DNA from: Cytophagaceae bacterium
GTDB taxonomy: Bacteria; Bacteroidota; Bacteroidia; Cytophagales; Flexibacteraceae
Assembly: GCA_027490155.1 (NCBI GenBank)
Contig: JAIXYP010000017.1
Location: 1 to 64,000 of the forward strand
Direction of reading: 5' to 3'
Length of the DNA stretch: 64,000 bases
This document shows positions 18,101 through 27,117 of the stretch, in pieces. The notes under the pieces are model-generated. The model saw only the letters and a list, made by a program, of their open reading frames with translations, was not told the origin of the DNA and did no database searches. A program made the translations under genes and the position numbers. The stretch's first letter is position 1. Each line of letters begins with the position of its first letter.

Positions 18101-18699
18101 CCATTGTTGTCAAAACCACCGGCAGCTATACCCTCGAGGTACGTGGCACAGCTACTGGTTGCTACAGCCGCACCTCAGCACCAACCGTCGTAACCATCAA
18201 TCCATTGCCTGGCACACCAAACATCACTGTCTATGGTGGCAGCAATGATAGCCTAAGGGCTGACGGTTCTGCTGGTACGACCTACCTATGGTTCCTGAAC
18301 GGTACCCGAGTCGCCTCCCTTGTTGGTCCGGAAGTTAAGTGGGGTACTGCTGGTAGCTATACCGTCCGTGTAGTGGCAGCAGGTTGTACCTCTGCCCTAT
18401 CTGCCCCAGTGGTGGTGACCGCAATCGCTGGCCGTCTAGGTTTGGCCAACACCATTACCTTGTTCCCGAACCCGAACAACGGACAGTTTAACCTCAGCAT
18501 CAAAGGTCATGAGAACGAAATGATGACTATTGCCATTACTGACTTGGCTGGCCGTATCCTCCGCACCGAGCGCATCATGGTCAATCAAGATAACTACACA
18601 CTACCAGTTGACCTTGGCACCCTAGCCAAAGGTACCTACTTGGTACGCGTTGCGGATGCTAAAGGAGCTAGCGCTGTGCTACGCACTAGTATCCAATAA
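15121..18699 (+). CDS. Large T9SS cargo: YCF48/BNR-like repeats, cohesin-like domain, Ig-like repeats, sorting tail
   Basis: 1192 residues. A signal peptide ends at LQAKAQ (about residue 26). About ten repeats of the type KTTNGGxTW (for example FKSTDAGSTWTRI, YKTTNGGVTWTEY, RTTNSGSTWSYI) span residues 30-640 and predict a YCF48/sialidase-like beta-propeller. Residues about 645-765 (GQTVVVPIHARDF...GSLTWDTTV...RFAWNDQS) resemble a cohesin-type domain. Two or more Ig/PKD-like units follow, with the repeated pattern CPTDSLQLSAP...YAWSNGATT...GSYTVR. The last 80 residues (FPNPNNGQFNLSI...LAKGTYLVRV) are a type A T9SS sorting domain, so the protein is exported through the outer membrane and anchored or released there. 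A strong terminator follows. Function is unknown; adhesion or surface scaffolding is possible. Confidence 0.9.
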   Translation: MTNNTLKLIRLTALGALSILGLQAKAQNYIVGDRGFILKTTDQGKTWQANNDSTAVTNLIGIRVAGKDTVYTSGVRQNNNGDLYRTVNGKTYRAVGGKNNVTIRDIGIFSNRRGIAIHSAYSTHPINQLRSTDNGATWGDDGNALGVSTGLDQIPNSNLGWSLYNSGRGIYKTTNGGNNWTNQFSVPSINSVERTSTSTILVADAGRAFIGNAGGSGFQPLVLPNVGTTKLRHVRASSNDSTVIAVGDLGYSAISNNAGRTWTKITIGINNLNFVEWATDSIVFVGGIEDAVGQLPLFKSTDAGSTWTRIPISAFGTRTRFTKDNYTLDMNGPLLGVMASGWRSNGNENAIYKTTNGGVTWTEYQGPVNNRNASCVKVFNADTMLVSHFGVFGSGEIYISTDGGANFNNVGTDRAGKYAFYFTSRLVGYAAGEIGIWKTTNGGFAWTQVTDGNAQSPLYDLNKGIAVGAFGKALSTTDYNTYTPLSPLGFVAGTFRDVQVLDQNHVFVAGDRGSVFRTTNSGSTWSYIGDTLKTGNLRSVHFTSVKQGWAVGDGGIVYSTKDSARTWTSATITTRNLNDVHFLNDSVGVIVGDSGLAWTTANAGVTWSRVFVGTRQNLNRAWMGDTLNQPTTKTFAYRADSASGFVGQTVVVPIHARDFNKIRGLQGSLTWDTTVARYVTVTRFGLNNLSIRNFNNATAATQGMLRFAWNDQSATLADDSVLFAVSFRLKTATNTTSLVSFNGTWLPAVIDSSRTTVPTFTTGGLLTVITSPTITTNKVVIGSSTATTEVCAGGTLKVPFTASAAFPAGNTFTAQLSTGAGVFTPAVTVGTLAGTNSDTILVTIPANAVTGTGYRIRVNGSLPIVTGIATTDTFTITATPARPTITAAGPLAICPTDSLQLSAPAGFGSYAWSNGATTQSIWVRGAGSYTVRAITTGGCTSVNSTALNTTAATQPNAPTITATGSTTRCDGDSVTLTAPVSNAYRWSTGATTRAIVVKTTGSYTLEVRGTATGCYSRTSAPTVVTINPLPGTPNITVYGGSNDSLRADGSAGTTYLWFLNGTRVASLVGPEVKWGTAGSYTVRVVAAGCTSALSAPVVVTAIAGRLGLANTITLFPNPNNGQFNLSIKGHENEMMTIAITDLAGRILRTERIMVNQDNYTLPVDLGTLAKGTYLVRVADAKGASAVLRTSIQ

Positions 18700-18734
18700 C
18701 AGCCCGATAGGTAGTTTACCGACGTTTATCAGCA

Positions 18735-18766
18735 AACACCCTCTGGCAACGGAGGGTGTTTTTTTT
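18735..18766 (+). terminator. Rho-independent terminator of the T9SS cargo gene
   Basis: Stem AACACCCTC (18735-18743) and GAGGGTGTT (18752-18760), 8-base loop, then an uninterrupted T run. It lies 36 bases after the stop codon. Confidence 0.85.
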
Positions 18767-18815
18767 ATATGTTGGCCTAGTAACACCATATTGAACTTAC
18801 TTAATCAGGCATCTC

Positions 18816-19183
18816 ATGTGCACCCTCAAAGTCACCATCGAGATGACCCAAACGGCGGCTATGGCGGTTGAGTAGAAAGGAGGGTTGGTCTCATGACTGC
18901 CATGGAAGATACGTTTGAAGAGCTCCGCAAAAACCTGATCGATGCCGCAGAAGATGTCCTCAATGATGCAAAGCCATTGGGTTATCCCGTCACTTGGAAT
19001 CACTTCGAAGTAACGCTAGACGTCGCCAGCTTTTTCCGCTCCTATCGCATCATCAACGCGACCGAGTTTGGCAAGCGGGTGGGCATCAACAACACCCTCA
19101 TCAGCCAATATGTATCGGGCCTCAAGTCACCTGGCAAAAAACAGACCGCCAAGATCCTGCAAGGTATACGGGAGTTGGGCTAA
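18816..19183 (+). pseudogene. Decayed HicB-family antitoxin gene (frameshift plus in-frame stop)
   Basis: The 3' part (ATG 18893 to 19183, 96 codons) reads DTFEELRKNLIDAAEDVLND..., then SFFRSYRIINATEFGKRVGI..., ISQYVSGLKSPGKKQTAKIL, the C-terminal half of Bacteroidota HicB antitoxins with their helix-turn-helix. The N-terminal half is present but broken: the ATG at 18816 gives MCTLKVTIEMTQ, the usual HicB start. One missing A in the AAA run at about 18850-18852 shifts the frame, and in the restored frame NGGYGG is followed by TGA (18869-18871) and then VERRVGLMTAMEDTFEEL, which continues the fold without a gap. No hicA toxin gene lies on either side. The intact downstream frame could still make a DNA-binding fragment. 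Confidence 0.7.
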
Positions 19184-19237
19184 GAACTTGCCTCGCTGGA
19201 TCTTGTAACCAACTAAATAATCACATCTCCTATAAAC

Positions 19238-19271
19238 GCAAAAGACCTGACAGTGATGCCAGGTCTTTTGC
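19238..19271. terminator. Bidirectional terminator
   Basis: Perfect 12-base stem GCAAAAGACCTG (19238-19249) and CAGGTCTTTTGC (19260-19271) with a 10-base loop, between the hicB remnant (plus) and the beta-barrel gene (minus). The A and T runs inside the stem suit termination in both directions. Confidence 0.8.
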
Positions 19272-19312
19272 CTTACTGAGGGGTATTAAGGTTGGCGCAA
19301 TGGCCGCTATTT

Positions 19313-20113
19313 CTAGAAATGGATGCTTACGCCGAAGTTGACAGATGCGCTTGAGATGGCCATCTTTGAGGTGGCTGTGCTAGTACTCGAGCCGCTTAAT
19401 GTTGATAATTGCCCACCTGGAAGGACAATAACAGAGGACGCGTCGACAGCTGTGGAGTAATTGAAATCTCTATTACCTAGATTCAAGTAGTTCAAGTCAA
19501 GAAAAAAACCTACTGATGCGTTCAGACTTGTTCTTAGACCAAGAGAGGCACCATAAGAAAGGCCTGAGTTGATAGTTGGTGTTTGTGTCGCAGTATAGGA
19601 ATCTTGTTCAGGCGAACCCGTTTTTACTTCCCTTCTAGTCACAACAAAATTGCTAGCTATCATACTCGAGAAGCCAACCATCGGCTGCAAATAGAGTTCG
19701 ATACCGCCAAGCTGAACTGCACCGCGTGGACCAACCATAGCATTAATGCCGCTGTAAATCCCACCTGTTGCCTCGTAGTTGGCTAAACTATAACCAGCTC
19801 TGTTATAGCTGCTTTTTGCCTCCTCTTGAAATTTGCTTGTGTTGGTAAAAAAGGTATTGTAACCGACACGTGCAGCTAGGCCGATATTTGGATGGAAATA
19901 GTAGGCACCATGCACATTTGCAGTGTAGCCATACGAAGCGTATCCATTTTCCTTTCCAGCATCAGTTGACTTTTGAGTCTTGCCAAAATCCCCAAGGCCA
20001 AAAGCCCCACCAACGGTAATACCAAGGGCCCATGGCTTTTCAACCTTCTGAGCAAAACCAGCAACGCCAAGTCCTAGGACCAATGCAGAAGCGGCAAATA
20101 AGCGTTTTAACAT
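19313..20113 (-). CDS. Outer-membrane beta-barrel protein (porin-family-like)
   Basis: 266 residues. The signal peptide MLKRLFAASALVLGLGVAGFAQ is followed by a mature protein of alternating beta strands with aromatic girdles (WALGITVGGAFGLGDFG, GYTANVHGAYYFHPNIGLAARVGYNTFF, YLQPMVGFSSM, FFLDLNYLNLGNRDF). It ends in SVNFGVSIHF, a C-terminal phenylalanine as recognised by the BAM complex. This fits the small eight- to ten-stranded OMP families annotated as porin family or PorT-like in Bacteroidota. The exact role is unknown. It is monocistronic: a -7 box lies just upstream (20141-20148) and a terminator just downstream. Confidence 0.82.
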   Translation of the reverse strand: MLKRLFAASALVLGLGVAGFAQKVEKPWALGITVGGAFGLGDFGKTQKSTDAGKENGYASYGYTANVHGAYYFHPNIGLAARVGYNTFFTNTSKFQEEAKSSYNRAGYSLANYEATGGIYSGINAMVGPRGAVQLGGIELYLQPMVGFSSMIASNFVVTRREVKTGSPEQDSYTATQTPTINSGLSYGASLGLRTSLNASVGFFLDLNYLNLGNRDFNYSTAVDASSVIVLPGGQLSTLSGSSTSTATSKMAISSASVNFGVSIHF

Positions 20114-20546
20114 AAGTTTATGTGTTTGATTGAACTATGGCAAATCTAGTCCCAACTTCTTGAATTATTGTCTATGGACTTAAATTTAATGCAATTTTAA
20201 TTTTTGAATAATGCCGTCCACCTTCCTATCCGAACATTATATCTGGTTAGTCATTGATTATCAACAATTTAATCTATATTATTTTAAAACCACCACCAGT
20301 ATTGAGATTACAACAGAGGAACCCAATACCCTGCATAATACGTGTCCTTCCAGCAAAATTGGCCTGCTGAAACCCAAGCAAAAACCGAGGAATCTACGAA
20401 AATTACCATGTTTTTTGGTTCGGTAATTATGCTAAGTATCGATAAAGGGTAGTCATTAAACCCTCCAATAGGCCTACAAACTGACCTAGGATACTAGCTT
20501 GAAGATAATTTGGGTGCCAAACTGCAAATACGGGTTCCCAACAAGA
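20114..20546. other. AT-rich intergenic region
   Basis: About 430 bases between two minus-strand genes. It is visibly richer in A and T than its surroundings. It holds the beta-barrel gene's -7 box and a 7-base inverted repeat (20401-20407, 20422-20428); I see no gene. Confidence 0.5.
20141..20148 (-). promoter_or_regulatory. -7 box of the beta-barrel protein gene
   Basis: The minus strand reads TAGATTTG, a match to TAnnTTTG, 27 bases before the ATG at 20113. No clear TTG at the -33 position. Confidence 0.4.
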
Positions 20547-21341
20547 CTAGATCATGTCGACCAACAACAGCTCTGCTAGGTCCATCACTTTTACGTTGGC
20601 TTCTTGTTCCTTGTTTTTGATACCGTCTGTCATCATGGTCATGCAGAAAGGGCAGGCCACAGCGATCACATCTGGGTTGGTCTCTAAGGCCTCCTCCGTG
20701 CGTTCAATGTTGACCTCCTTGTTTCCTGGCTCCGCATCTTTGAACATCTGGGCACCACCAGCACCACAGCATAACCCTTTGGCTCGGCTGCGTTTCATTT
20801 CGCTCATCTCGGCGTCTAAGGCTTCGAGGACGGCGCGTGGGGCTTCGTAGATGTCATTGGCACGGCCTAGGTAACAGCTGTCATGATAAGTAATGCGTTT
20901 GCCCTTGAAACTACCACCACCCTGCATCTTGATTTTGCCGCCATCAATCAGTTGCTGTAGTAACTGACTATGGTGCACTACCTCATAATTGCCACCTAGG
21001 GCAGGGTATTCGTTCTTGAGTGTATTGAAGCAGTGTGGGCAAGCCGTCACTATCTTCTTGACCTCATACCCATCCAAGACCTGAATATTAGTTGCGGCCA
21101 TCATCTGGAACAGATACTCGTTCCCAGCACGGCGTGCAGGGTCGCCAGTGCAGGCCTCTTCTGTCCCGAGGACAGCAAAGGAGATACCCACTTTGTTCAG
21201 GATCTTGCATACAGCAACAGTTACCCTTTTGTACCGGTCATCAAAGGAGCCCGCACAGCCCACCCAGAACAGGACATCAGGCGTTTTGCCTTCTGCGACA
21301 AAGTCTGCCATGGTTTTGATCCGGAGTAGTTTCTCTTCCAT
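20547..21341 (-). CDS. CCG-domain (Fe-S)-binding oxidoreductase subunit (HdrB/LldE/GlcF-like)
   Basis: 264 residues made of two cysteine-rich CCG domains. The first has VGCAGSFDD, EEACTGDPARR and TACPHCFNTL; the second has YHDSCYLGR, GLCCGAGGAQMF and VACPFCMTMM. These are the ligands of the non-cubane 4Fe-4S centres found in HdrB, GlcF and LutA/LldE. Bacteroidota carry this protein as a separate subunit next to, or apart from, a ferredoxin-like partner. No partner gene is adjacent here. The protein is soluble and probably acts in electron transfer with an unknown donor. It diverges from metG with 189 bases between the starts. Confidence 0.88.
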   Translation of the reverse strand: MEEKLLRIKTMADFVAEGKTPDVLFWVGCAGSFDDRYKRVTVAVCKILNKVGISFAVLGTEEACTGDPARRAGNEYLFQMMAATNIQVLDGYEVKKIVTACPHCFNTLKNEYPALGGNYEVVHHSQLLQQLIDGGKIKMQGGGSFKGKRITYHDSCYLGRANDIYEAPRAVLEALDAEMSEMKRSRAKGLCCGAGGAQMFKDAEPGNKEVNIERTEEALETNPDVIAVACPFCMTMMTDGIKNKEQEANVKVMDLAELLLVDMI

Positions 21342-21530
21342 CTGTGGGTAGTGTTGAGGTGATGTGTCAGTCAGCAGGAGCGCTGCTGTTTGGTGTGTGG
21401 GCCAAAATAAACCAATTAGTGCTTACCAAGGGGCTAACAATCGGCATAAATTGCGCTTTTATTACTGATGCCCGTGTAAGTGTCCCGAACCGAGCCACTT
21501 GCCAGACTGCCCACAGGCCAACCGACAACC

Positions 21531-23603
21531 ATGGACCAAGCCCCAAAACACTTTAGCCGACATACGCTTACCGCTGCCCTACCCTACGCCAATGGCCCCG
21601 TGCATATTGGCCATTTGGCTGGTGTCTATATTCCTGCGGATATATATGCCCGCTATTTGCGGCTGCAAGGCAAGGATGTGGTACTGATCTGTGGCAGTGA
21701 CGAGCATGGTGTACCAGTTACCCTGCGTGCCCGCAAAGAAGGACTCACGGTGCAAGAGGTGGTGGACAAATATCACAGCCTGATCAAACAATCGTTTCAG
21801 GACTTCGGCATCAGTTTCGATATCTATCACCGGACCTCAGACCCACTCCATCACGAGACATCCTCGGCGATGTTCCGGGACCTCTATGATAAAGGTGAGT
21901 TGACCGAACAAACCAGCCTTCAGTTCTACGACCAGTCTGCCGAGCAGTTTTTGGCCGACAGATACATTCAGGGCACCTGCCCTAGCTGTGGGTTCGAAAA
22001 TGCCTATGGCGACCAATGCGAAAACTGTGGCACCACCCTTAGCCCAGACGAGCTAATCAACCCACGGTCCATGCTCAGCGGTGCCGTGCCGATCAAAAAG
22101 GAAACCAAACACTGGTACCTCCCGCTCAACCAATGGGAGGACCGCCTGCGTCAATACATCCTCGAAGGCCATAAAGACGACTGGAAACCCAATGTATTAG
22201 GCCAATGTCGCAGCTGGATAGACCAAGGCCTACAACCAAGGGCTGTAACCCGTGACCTAGACTGGGGCGTGAAGGTGCCGCTCCCAGATACCGATGGCAA
22301 AGTGCTCTACGTTTGGTTTGATGCGCCTATTGGGTACATCTCGGCAACCAAAGCTTGGGCTGCCGAGACGGGCAAAAACTGGGAGGATTATTGGAAACGT
22401 GAGGACACCCAGCTGATCCATTTCATCGGCAAGGATAACATTGTTTTCCACTGCATCATTTTCCCAACCATGCTCATGGCTTCTGGGGACTATATTTGGG
22501 CGGACCAAGTACCTGCTAACGAGTTCCTGAACCTAGAAGGTAACAAAATCAGCACAAGCCGGAACTGGGCCGTCTGGCTGCACGAGTACCTACAGGACTT
22601 CCAGGGCAAACAAGATGTTTTGCGCTATGTGCTGGCAGCCAATATGCCCGAAACCAAGGACAATGACTTCACTTGGCGTGACTTTCAGGCTCGCAATAAC
22701 AACGAGCTGGTGGCCATCTTAGGCAACTTCGTAAACCGTGTCGTTACCCTGACCCACAAATACTACGGAGGTAAAGTTCCTGCTCCAGGCACCCTGACAG
22801 ACCTAGACTTAACCTTGGTTGCTGACCTTGCTACCTACCCGACCAAAATCAGCACAGCCCTCAACCAATATAGGTTCCGGGAGGCATTGGCCCACTATAT
22901 CGACTTGGCAAGGACAGGCAATAAATACTTGGCCGAGACCGAGCCTTGGAAACTCTGGAAAACGGAACCTGAAAGGGTGACCACGATCCTGAACCTCGGG
23001 CTGCAAATCGTGGCCAACTTAGCTTTGCTAGGTGAGGTCTTCTTGCCAAACGCCGCTGCGGCGATGTTCCGCATGGTGCCTACTGCAGACATTCCGAGCC
23101 TGCTACGTTGGAACAATGCTGGTAGTGCCTTGCTAGTGGAGCCAGGAACAATGTTAGGAGAAGGACACCTACTGTTCGAAAAAATAGAAGACGACGTCAT
23201 TGAGGCCCAAGTAGCCAAGCTAGAGGCCACAAAAGCTGCCAACAATGCAGCTGCCAAAACCCCTGAGTCCGCCAAGCCCGCCATCACCTTCGATCAGTTT
23301 GGCGCAATGGACATCCGTGTTGCAACTATCATTGAGGCCGTATTGGTGCCCAAAACCAAGAAACTCCTCAAGCTCACCCTCCGCACTGGCCTAGACACTA
23401 GGACCGTTGTCAGTGGTATAGCCGAGCACTTCAAACCCGAAGACATCATCGGCCAACAGGTCTGCTTACTGGCCAACCTTGCCCCGCGCGAACTCAAAGG
23501 GATCACCTCCGAAGGAATGATCCTGATGGCCGAAGATACCGATGGTAAACTGGTGTTTGTCCGCCCTAGCCAAACGGTATGGGATGGGGCAACGGTCAAA
23601 TAA
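21531..23603 (+). CDS. metG: Methionyl-tRNA synthetase
   Basis: 690 residues from the ATG at 21531; an upstream GTG (21480) would add 17 residues that do not belong to the family. It charges tRNA-Met. The class I signature is [14 protein letters not shown] (HIGH box at about 25-28), and the second signature is NKISTSRNW (KMSKS equivalent, about 338). A zinc knuckle CPSCG...CENCG lies at about 150-170. The C-terminal 100 residues ([17 protein letters not shown]...) are the EMAP/Trbp111-type tRNA-binding dimerisation domain, so this is the long form. A strong terminator follows. Confidence 0.97.
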   Translation: MDQAPKHFSRHTLTAALPYANGPVHIGHLAGVYIPADIYARYLRLQGKDVVLICGSDEHGVPVTLRARKEGLTVQEVVDKYHSLIKQSFQDFGISFDIYHRTSDPLHHETSSAMFRDLYDKGELTEQTSLQFYDQSAEQFLADRYIQGTCPSCGFENAYGDQCENCGTTLSPDELINPRSMLSGAVPIKKETKHWYLPLNQWEDRLRQYILEGHKDDWKPNVLGQCRSWIDQGLQPRAVTRDLDWGVKVPLPDTDGKVLYVWFDAPIGYISATKAWAAETGKNWEDYWKREDTQLIHFIGKDNIVFHCIIFPTMLMASGDYIWADQVPANEFLNLEGNKISTSRNWAVWLHEYLQDFQGKQDVLRYVLAANMPETKDNDFTWRDFQARNNNELVAILGNFVNRVVTLTHKYYGGKVPAPGTLTDLDLTLVADLATYPTKISTALNQYRFREALAHYIDLARTGNKYLAETEPWKLWKTEPERVTTILNLGLQIVANLALLGEVFLPNAAAAMFRMVPTADIPSLLRWNNAGSALLVEPGTMLGEGHLLFEKIEDDVIEAQVAKLEATKAANNAAAKTPESAKPAITFDQFGAMDIRVATIIEAVLVPKTKKLLKLTLRTGLDTRTVVSGIAEHFKPEDIIGQQVCLLANLAPRELKGITSEGMILMAEDTDGKLVFVRPSQTVWDGATVK

Positions 23604-23674
23604 GGATTCGAGAGGGTAAAAGTAAAACCGCTTAATCCGCCAGAATCCACCCCCTAGTGGTACCATATTAAAAT

Positions 23675-23713
23675 ACAAAAGCCCTGTAGTGATCATCGCT
23701 ACAGGGCTTTTGT
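23675..23713. terminator. Bidirectional terminator after metG
   Basis: Perfect 15-base stem ACAAAAGCCCTGTAG (23675-23689) and CTACAGGGCTTTTGT (23699-23713) with a 9-base loop, between converging metG and the 95-residue protein gene. The T run lies inside the stem's right arm. Confidence 0.85.
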
Positions 23714-23778
23714 TTGATATCTGAATGAACTTTGTATGTATTAGTCACTTTTGGCTTGTATATACAAACCCCATTAAC

Positions 23779-24066
23779 CTAGCTAAAATAGACGTCCTTG
23801 ATCGCACTAATCGGGATCGAAACCCCGCCCTTGAGCGAAATGTGACTGTCCGTAACGGCCCAGATCGTGGTGTCAACCTCAAGGTTTTCGCCGCTTTCGG
23901 CCTCGAAGATGATATGAACCTTCCCGTGGTAGGCATTACCAAGTGCCAAGGCTTTGTTGAGCGACCATTGACGTTGTTTGCGGTCAAAGTCGAGGCTCAG
24001 CACCTCCTTGTGTGCAAAATGGATGTTGCTGATGTCTTCTTTCCTGATTTGGGTGGCAGTTAGCAT
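23779..24066 (-). CDS. Small conserved hypothetical protein (95 residues)
   Basis: No signal peptide or membrane segment. The sequence is compact and mixed alpha/beta (LSLDFDRKQRQWSLNKALALGNAYHGKV...), ending in ISLKGGVSIPISAIKDVYF. I recall short Bacteroidota proteins with such an ending, but no function is known to me. Coding is supported by the protein-like composition, the position facing metG across a bidirectional terminator, and the lack of any competing frame. The start at 24066 is the first ATG. Confidence 0.65.
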   Translation of the reverse strand: MLTATQIRKEDISNIHFAHKEVLSLDFDRKQRQWSLNKALALGNAYHGKVHIIFEAESGENLEVDTTIWAVTDSHISLKGGVSIPISAIKDVYFS

Positions 24067-24609
24067 GAGGTAGCGTTCGGATTATTTGTTCTGGATGGAA
24101 TAGATTTGGTCCTATGGAGGAAGAAGCGAGTTTGCAGACCTTTGACCTCTGCTTGGTTAACAGAACGAAGGTCTTGTTTTTCGCCATATCATGTAGCAAT
24201 AATTTTGCCAACTATCTTACACACAGAATAAATCACCAAAAAATCGTTGATCAGCCAAGTAATTGATGGATAGACTTTGAGCTGATAATTGTATAAAGTG
24301 CCATTATTGAGCTCGCACAGCGTTTCTTACCTCCAACTGCTGCCAAGCCCTCGAGTCGTTTGCCAAACACCCTGACTTAGCCACCCGTGAAATCAATCTG
24401 AAACTAGACAGTTTCATCCTGAACCATACGTCGGCTGCCAAATGGCGTTGTCAATACCTAGCCAAAAAACATGGTCGATCGAAGGGACACAACCCTAAAC
24501 GTGTGGCCTAACGTTACACTCGGCATGAATAACCTGGGGCTGGGTAGGATGCAATGACAAAATTCACCTCCTAGGCAACACCCAAGAGGGCATAGAACAA
24601 GCCTCGAGG
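24067..24609. other. Intergenic region with an orphan coding remnant
   Basis: About 540 bases. From 24311 to 24511 the plus strand is open for 66 codons without an ATG (it contains QALESFAKHPDLATREINLK and KWRCQYLAKKHGRSKGHNPK). The composition looks protein-like, so it may be the 3' end of a lost gene, perhaps mobile-element derived; I cannot identify it. Nothing else is seen. Confidence 0.35.
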
Positions 24610-27117
24610 TTATTCAACCACGGCTCCGTCGATGTTGTCCGGGTGGGTCTCGTCCTGGGTGGGGTCCGTCGGCGTGGTGCTGACGCTATCTTGGCGTACC
24701 TCGGCCCGGGGCAGGATGGTCGTACACTGGTACTTGCGGTTGATCGAGACATCTGCCTTAGGGAAGAAGCCTTCCGTGATGCCCAATTTCCGATCGGCGT
24801 AAAGGCGCTCCATAAACAACCCATAGATCGGCAAAGCGGTTTTGCTACCCTCTCCTTGCCTAAGGGTTCTGAAGTGAATGCTGCGCTCTTCAGCACCAAC
24901 CCATACACCTGTCACTAGATCCTTGCTCATGCCCATGAACCAACCATCGCTTTGGTTGCTGCTGGTGCCTGTTTTGCCAGCAAGCTGATTATTCCGGAAA
25001 ACTTGATAAGACCAAAGGGCTTGGGCCGTACCACCAGGCTCCTGCAGGGTTCCCTGTAGCATATAAACCATCAGCCAAGCTGCCTCTTCACTCAAGGCTT
25101 TGCTTTGTTTAGGCCTAAAATCCTTAATGACGTTACCGTTGTGGTCCTCTATGCGAGAAACAATAATAGGTTCCTGATGCACCCCCTTGTTCAGAAAGGT
25201 AGAATAAGCACCCACCATATCAAATAGCGACACATCGTTACTACCAAGGCCAATAGCAGGACGTGGTTTGAGTTTACCCTTAATGCCCATCTTCTTGGCG
25301 TATTCAGCCACGACAGCCGCACCTTTGACGGGATCTCCGTTACCAAGTAGGGATGTCATTTGGGCAGCAATACTGTTAACCGAACGACCGATGCCAAAAC
25401 GCAAGCTCATGTTGATGCCCGAAAAGTTCCCAGTCGCATTATGCGGAGACCAGCTGGTATCAACCATCCGCCCATCCGCCAAAGTATCACGATAACGCAT
25501 TGTCACCGGGTTGTCCTGGATGCGAAAACATGGGGCATAGCCCTTGTCCATTGCCGCCGCATAGACAAATGCCTTAAACGTTGAGCCCGGCTGTCGTGCC
25601 ATCTGCTTAACGTGGTCGTACTTAAAGTAGTTATAGTTAATCCCGCCGATCCAGGCCTTGATATGGCCAGTGAAGGGATCCATGGTCATCATGCCTGTGT
25701 TGAGCAGCCGCTTATAGTACGCAAGACTATCCATGGTGCTCATCATGACGGTGTCACCACTAGGCTTTTTCCAGTTGAAGACCACAATACGATGTGGCTT
25801 ATTGAGGTAATACTGAATACTATCTGTGCGCTTGCCAAAACGGCGCACCAAAATTTTGTAGGCATCGGTCCGACGAACCATGTTGTCAAGAAAGTTAGGG
25901 ATCTCAACACCCTTTTCGTCAATCCAAGGATTTTCCCCACGCCAATGGCCATCAAAACGTCCTTGCAGGGAGGCCATATGCTTGGCCACTGCTGCCTGGG
26001 CATGCGCCTGTATCCTGCTGTCGATCGTCAGGTAAATCTTGAGGCCAGAGGTGTAGATGTCCAGATCAGTATTGGTTTCCTCTCGGTACTCTTCAGCCCA
26101 ACCTTCCAGGAAATTGGTGAGATACTGGTTGTAATAGTCCAACACGCCATCTGGGTGGCCTTGGCGACCCTCGCCTTTCGGATACGGAATCTTGATCTCC
26201 GAAATGCTATCTACTTGATGGTCTGTCAAGAAACCATACTTAACCATTTGGCGTAAAACAGTATTCCGGCGTTTGATAGCCCTATCGTAGTTCTTTTTAG
26301 GATTGTAGTTCGACGTGGCTTTCAGCATGCCAATCAAGAGTGCACATTCTTCGGCTTTAAGACGTGCAGGTGTCGTGGCGAAATAATAGTCGGCCGCAGT
26401 CTTGATCCCGAAACAGTTGTTCCCGAAGTCCACCGTGTTCAGGTAAAGCGTCAGGATCTCTTCTTTAGTAAAGGCTCGCTCAAGCTTTACAGACGTGATC
26501 CACTCCTTTGTTTTGGTAACGACAGTACTGACCAATGGAATATATGACAGTAAACCTCTCGAACTAAGCGAGCGGGTCTTGTACAGGTTTTTGGCCAGTT
26601 GTTGGGTAAGCGTACTACCACCACGTCCATCTCCTTTAATAGCGGACACTGCTATTCCAACCAAAGCCGCTGGGTCTACCCCACTATGGTCATAGAACCG
26701 GATATCCTCGGTTGCCAACAGGGTTTTGATCAGCAATGGCGATATTTTGTCATATTCGATCGGCGACCTGTTTTTCTTGAAGTACTTGCCAACCAAAACC
26801 CCATCTGCAGTGATGATGCTACTAGCTAATTCCAGCTTCGGGCTCTGGAGTTTCTGGATGCTTGGACTGCTGCCAAACAACCAAAGTAGGTTAAAGTCCA
26901 CTGCCAACAGGTAGAGCGCAATACTGCCGAGCATATACCCTAAGCGTTTCCACCACATGATGGCGGCCCGTTGGGGTATGGTCATAGGATCAGGCACAGG
27001 GTTTACGCCACCATAGCCAAGTTCTGCTGTTGGTCTGCCACCAAACCTTGGCCACAACCTACCTAGTCGGAGCTGCCGCCAAATGACTTGCCAAAAAGAA
27101 CGCAAAAGTTGCCACAT
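24610..27117 (-). CDS. Penicillin-binding protein 1A (bifunctional transglycosylase/transpeptidase)
   Basis: 835 residues. A cytoplasmic N-terminus is followed by one membrane anchor (LGYMLGSIALYLLAVDFNLLWLF, about 59-81; quoted for position). The glycosyltransferase (GT51) domain has EDIRFYDHSGVD (catalytic Glu about 137) and GGSTLTQQLAKN. The transpeptidase domain has QPGSTFKAF (active Ser about 507), GRSVNS (SxN) and GKTGTSSNQSDGW (KTG). It polymerises and cross-links peptidoglycan in the periplasm. The tail is low-complexity and acidic (DPTQDETHPDNIDGAVVE). The length is normal for the family. No promoter box is obvious upstream. Confidence 0.95.
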   Translation of the reverse strand: MWQLLRSFWQVIWRQLRLGRLWPRFGGRPTAELGYGGVNPVPDPMTIPQRAAIMWWKRLGYMLGSIALYLLAVDFNLLWLFGSSPSIQKLQSPKLELASSIITADGVLVGKYFKKNRSPIEYDKISPLLIKTLLATEDIRFYDHSGVDPAALVGIAVSAIKGDGRGGSTLTQQLAKNLYKTRSLSSRGLLSYIPLVSTVVTKTKEWITSVKLERAFTKEEILTLYLNTVDFGNNCFGIKTAADYYFATTPARLKAEECALLIGMLKATSNYNPKKNYDRAIKRRNTVLRQMVKYGFLTDHQVDSISEIKIPYPKGEGRQGHPDGVLDYYNQYLTNFLEGWAEEYREETNTDLDIYTSGLKIYLTIDSRIQAHAQAAVAKHMASLQGRFDGHWRGENPWIDEKGVEIPNFLDNMVRRTDAYKILVRRFGKRTDSIQYYLNKPHRIVVFNWKKPSGDTVMMSTMDSLAYYKRLLNTGMMTMDPFTGHIKAWIGGINYNYFKYDHVKQMARQPGSTFKAFVYAAAMDKGYAPCFRIQDNPVTMRYRDTLADGRMVDTSWSPHNATGNFSGINMSLRFGIGRSVNSIAAQMTSLLGNGDPVKGAAVVAEYAKKMGIKGKLKPRPAIGLGSNDVSLFDMVGAYSTFLNKGVHQEPIIVSRIEDHNGNVIKDFRPKQSKALSEEAAWLMVYMLQGTLQEPGGTAQALWSYQVFRNNQLAGKTGTSSNQSDGWFMGMSKDLVTGVWVGAEERSIHFRTLRQGEGSKTALPIYGLFMERLYADRKLGITEGFFPKADVSINRKYQCTTILPRAEVRQDSVSTTPTDPTQDETHPDNIDGAVVE

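Noticed and set aside
20401-20428. AATTACC/GGTAATT inverted repeat
   Set aside because: Short, AT-rich and with the T run in the loop; likely by chance in an AT-rich gap.
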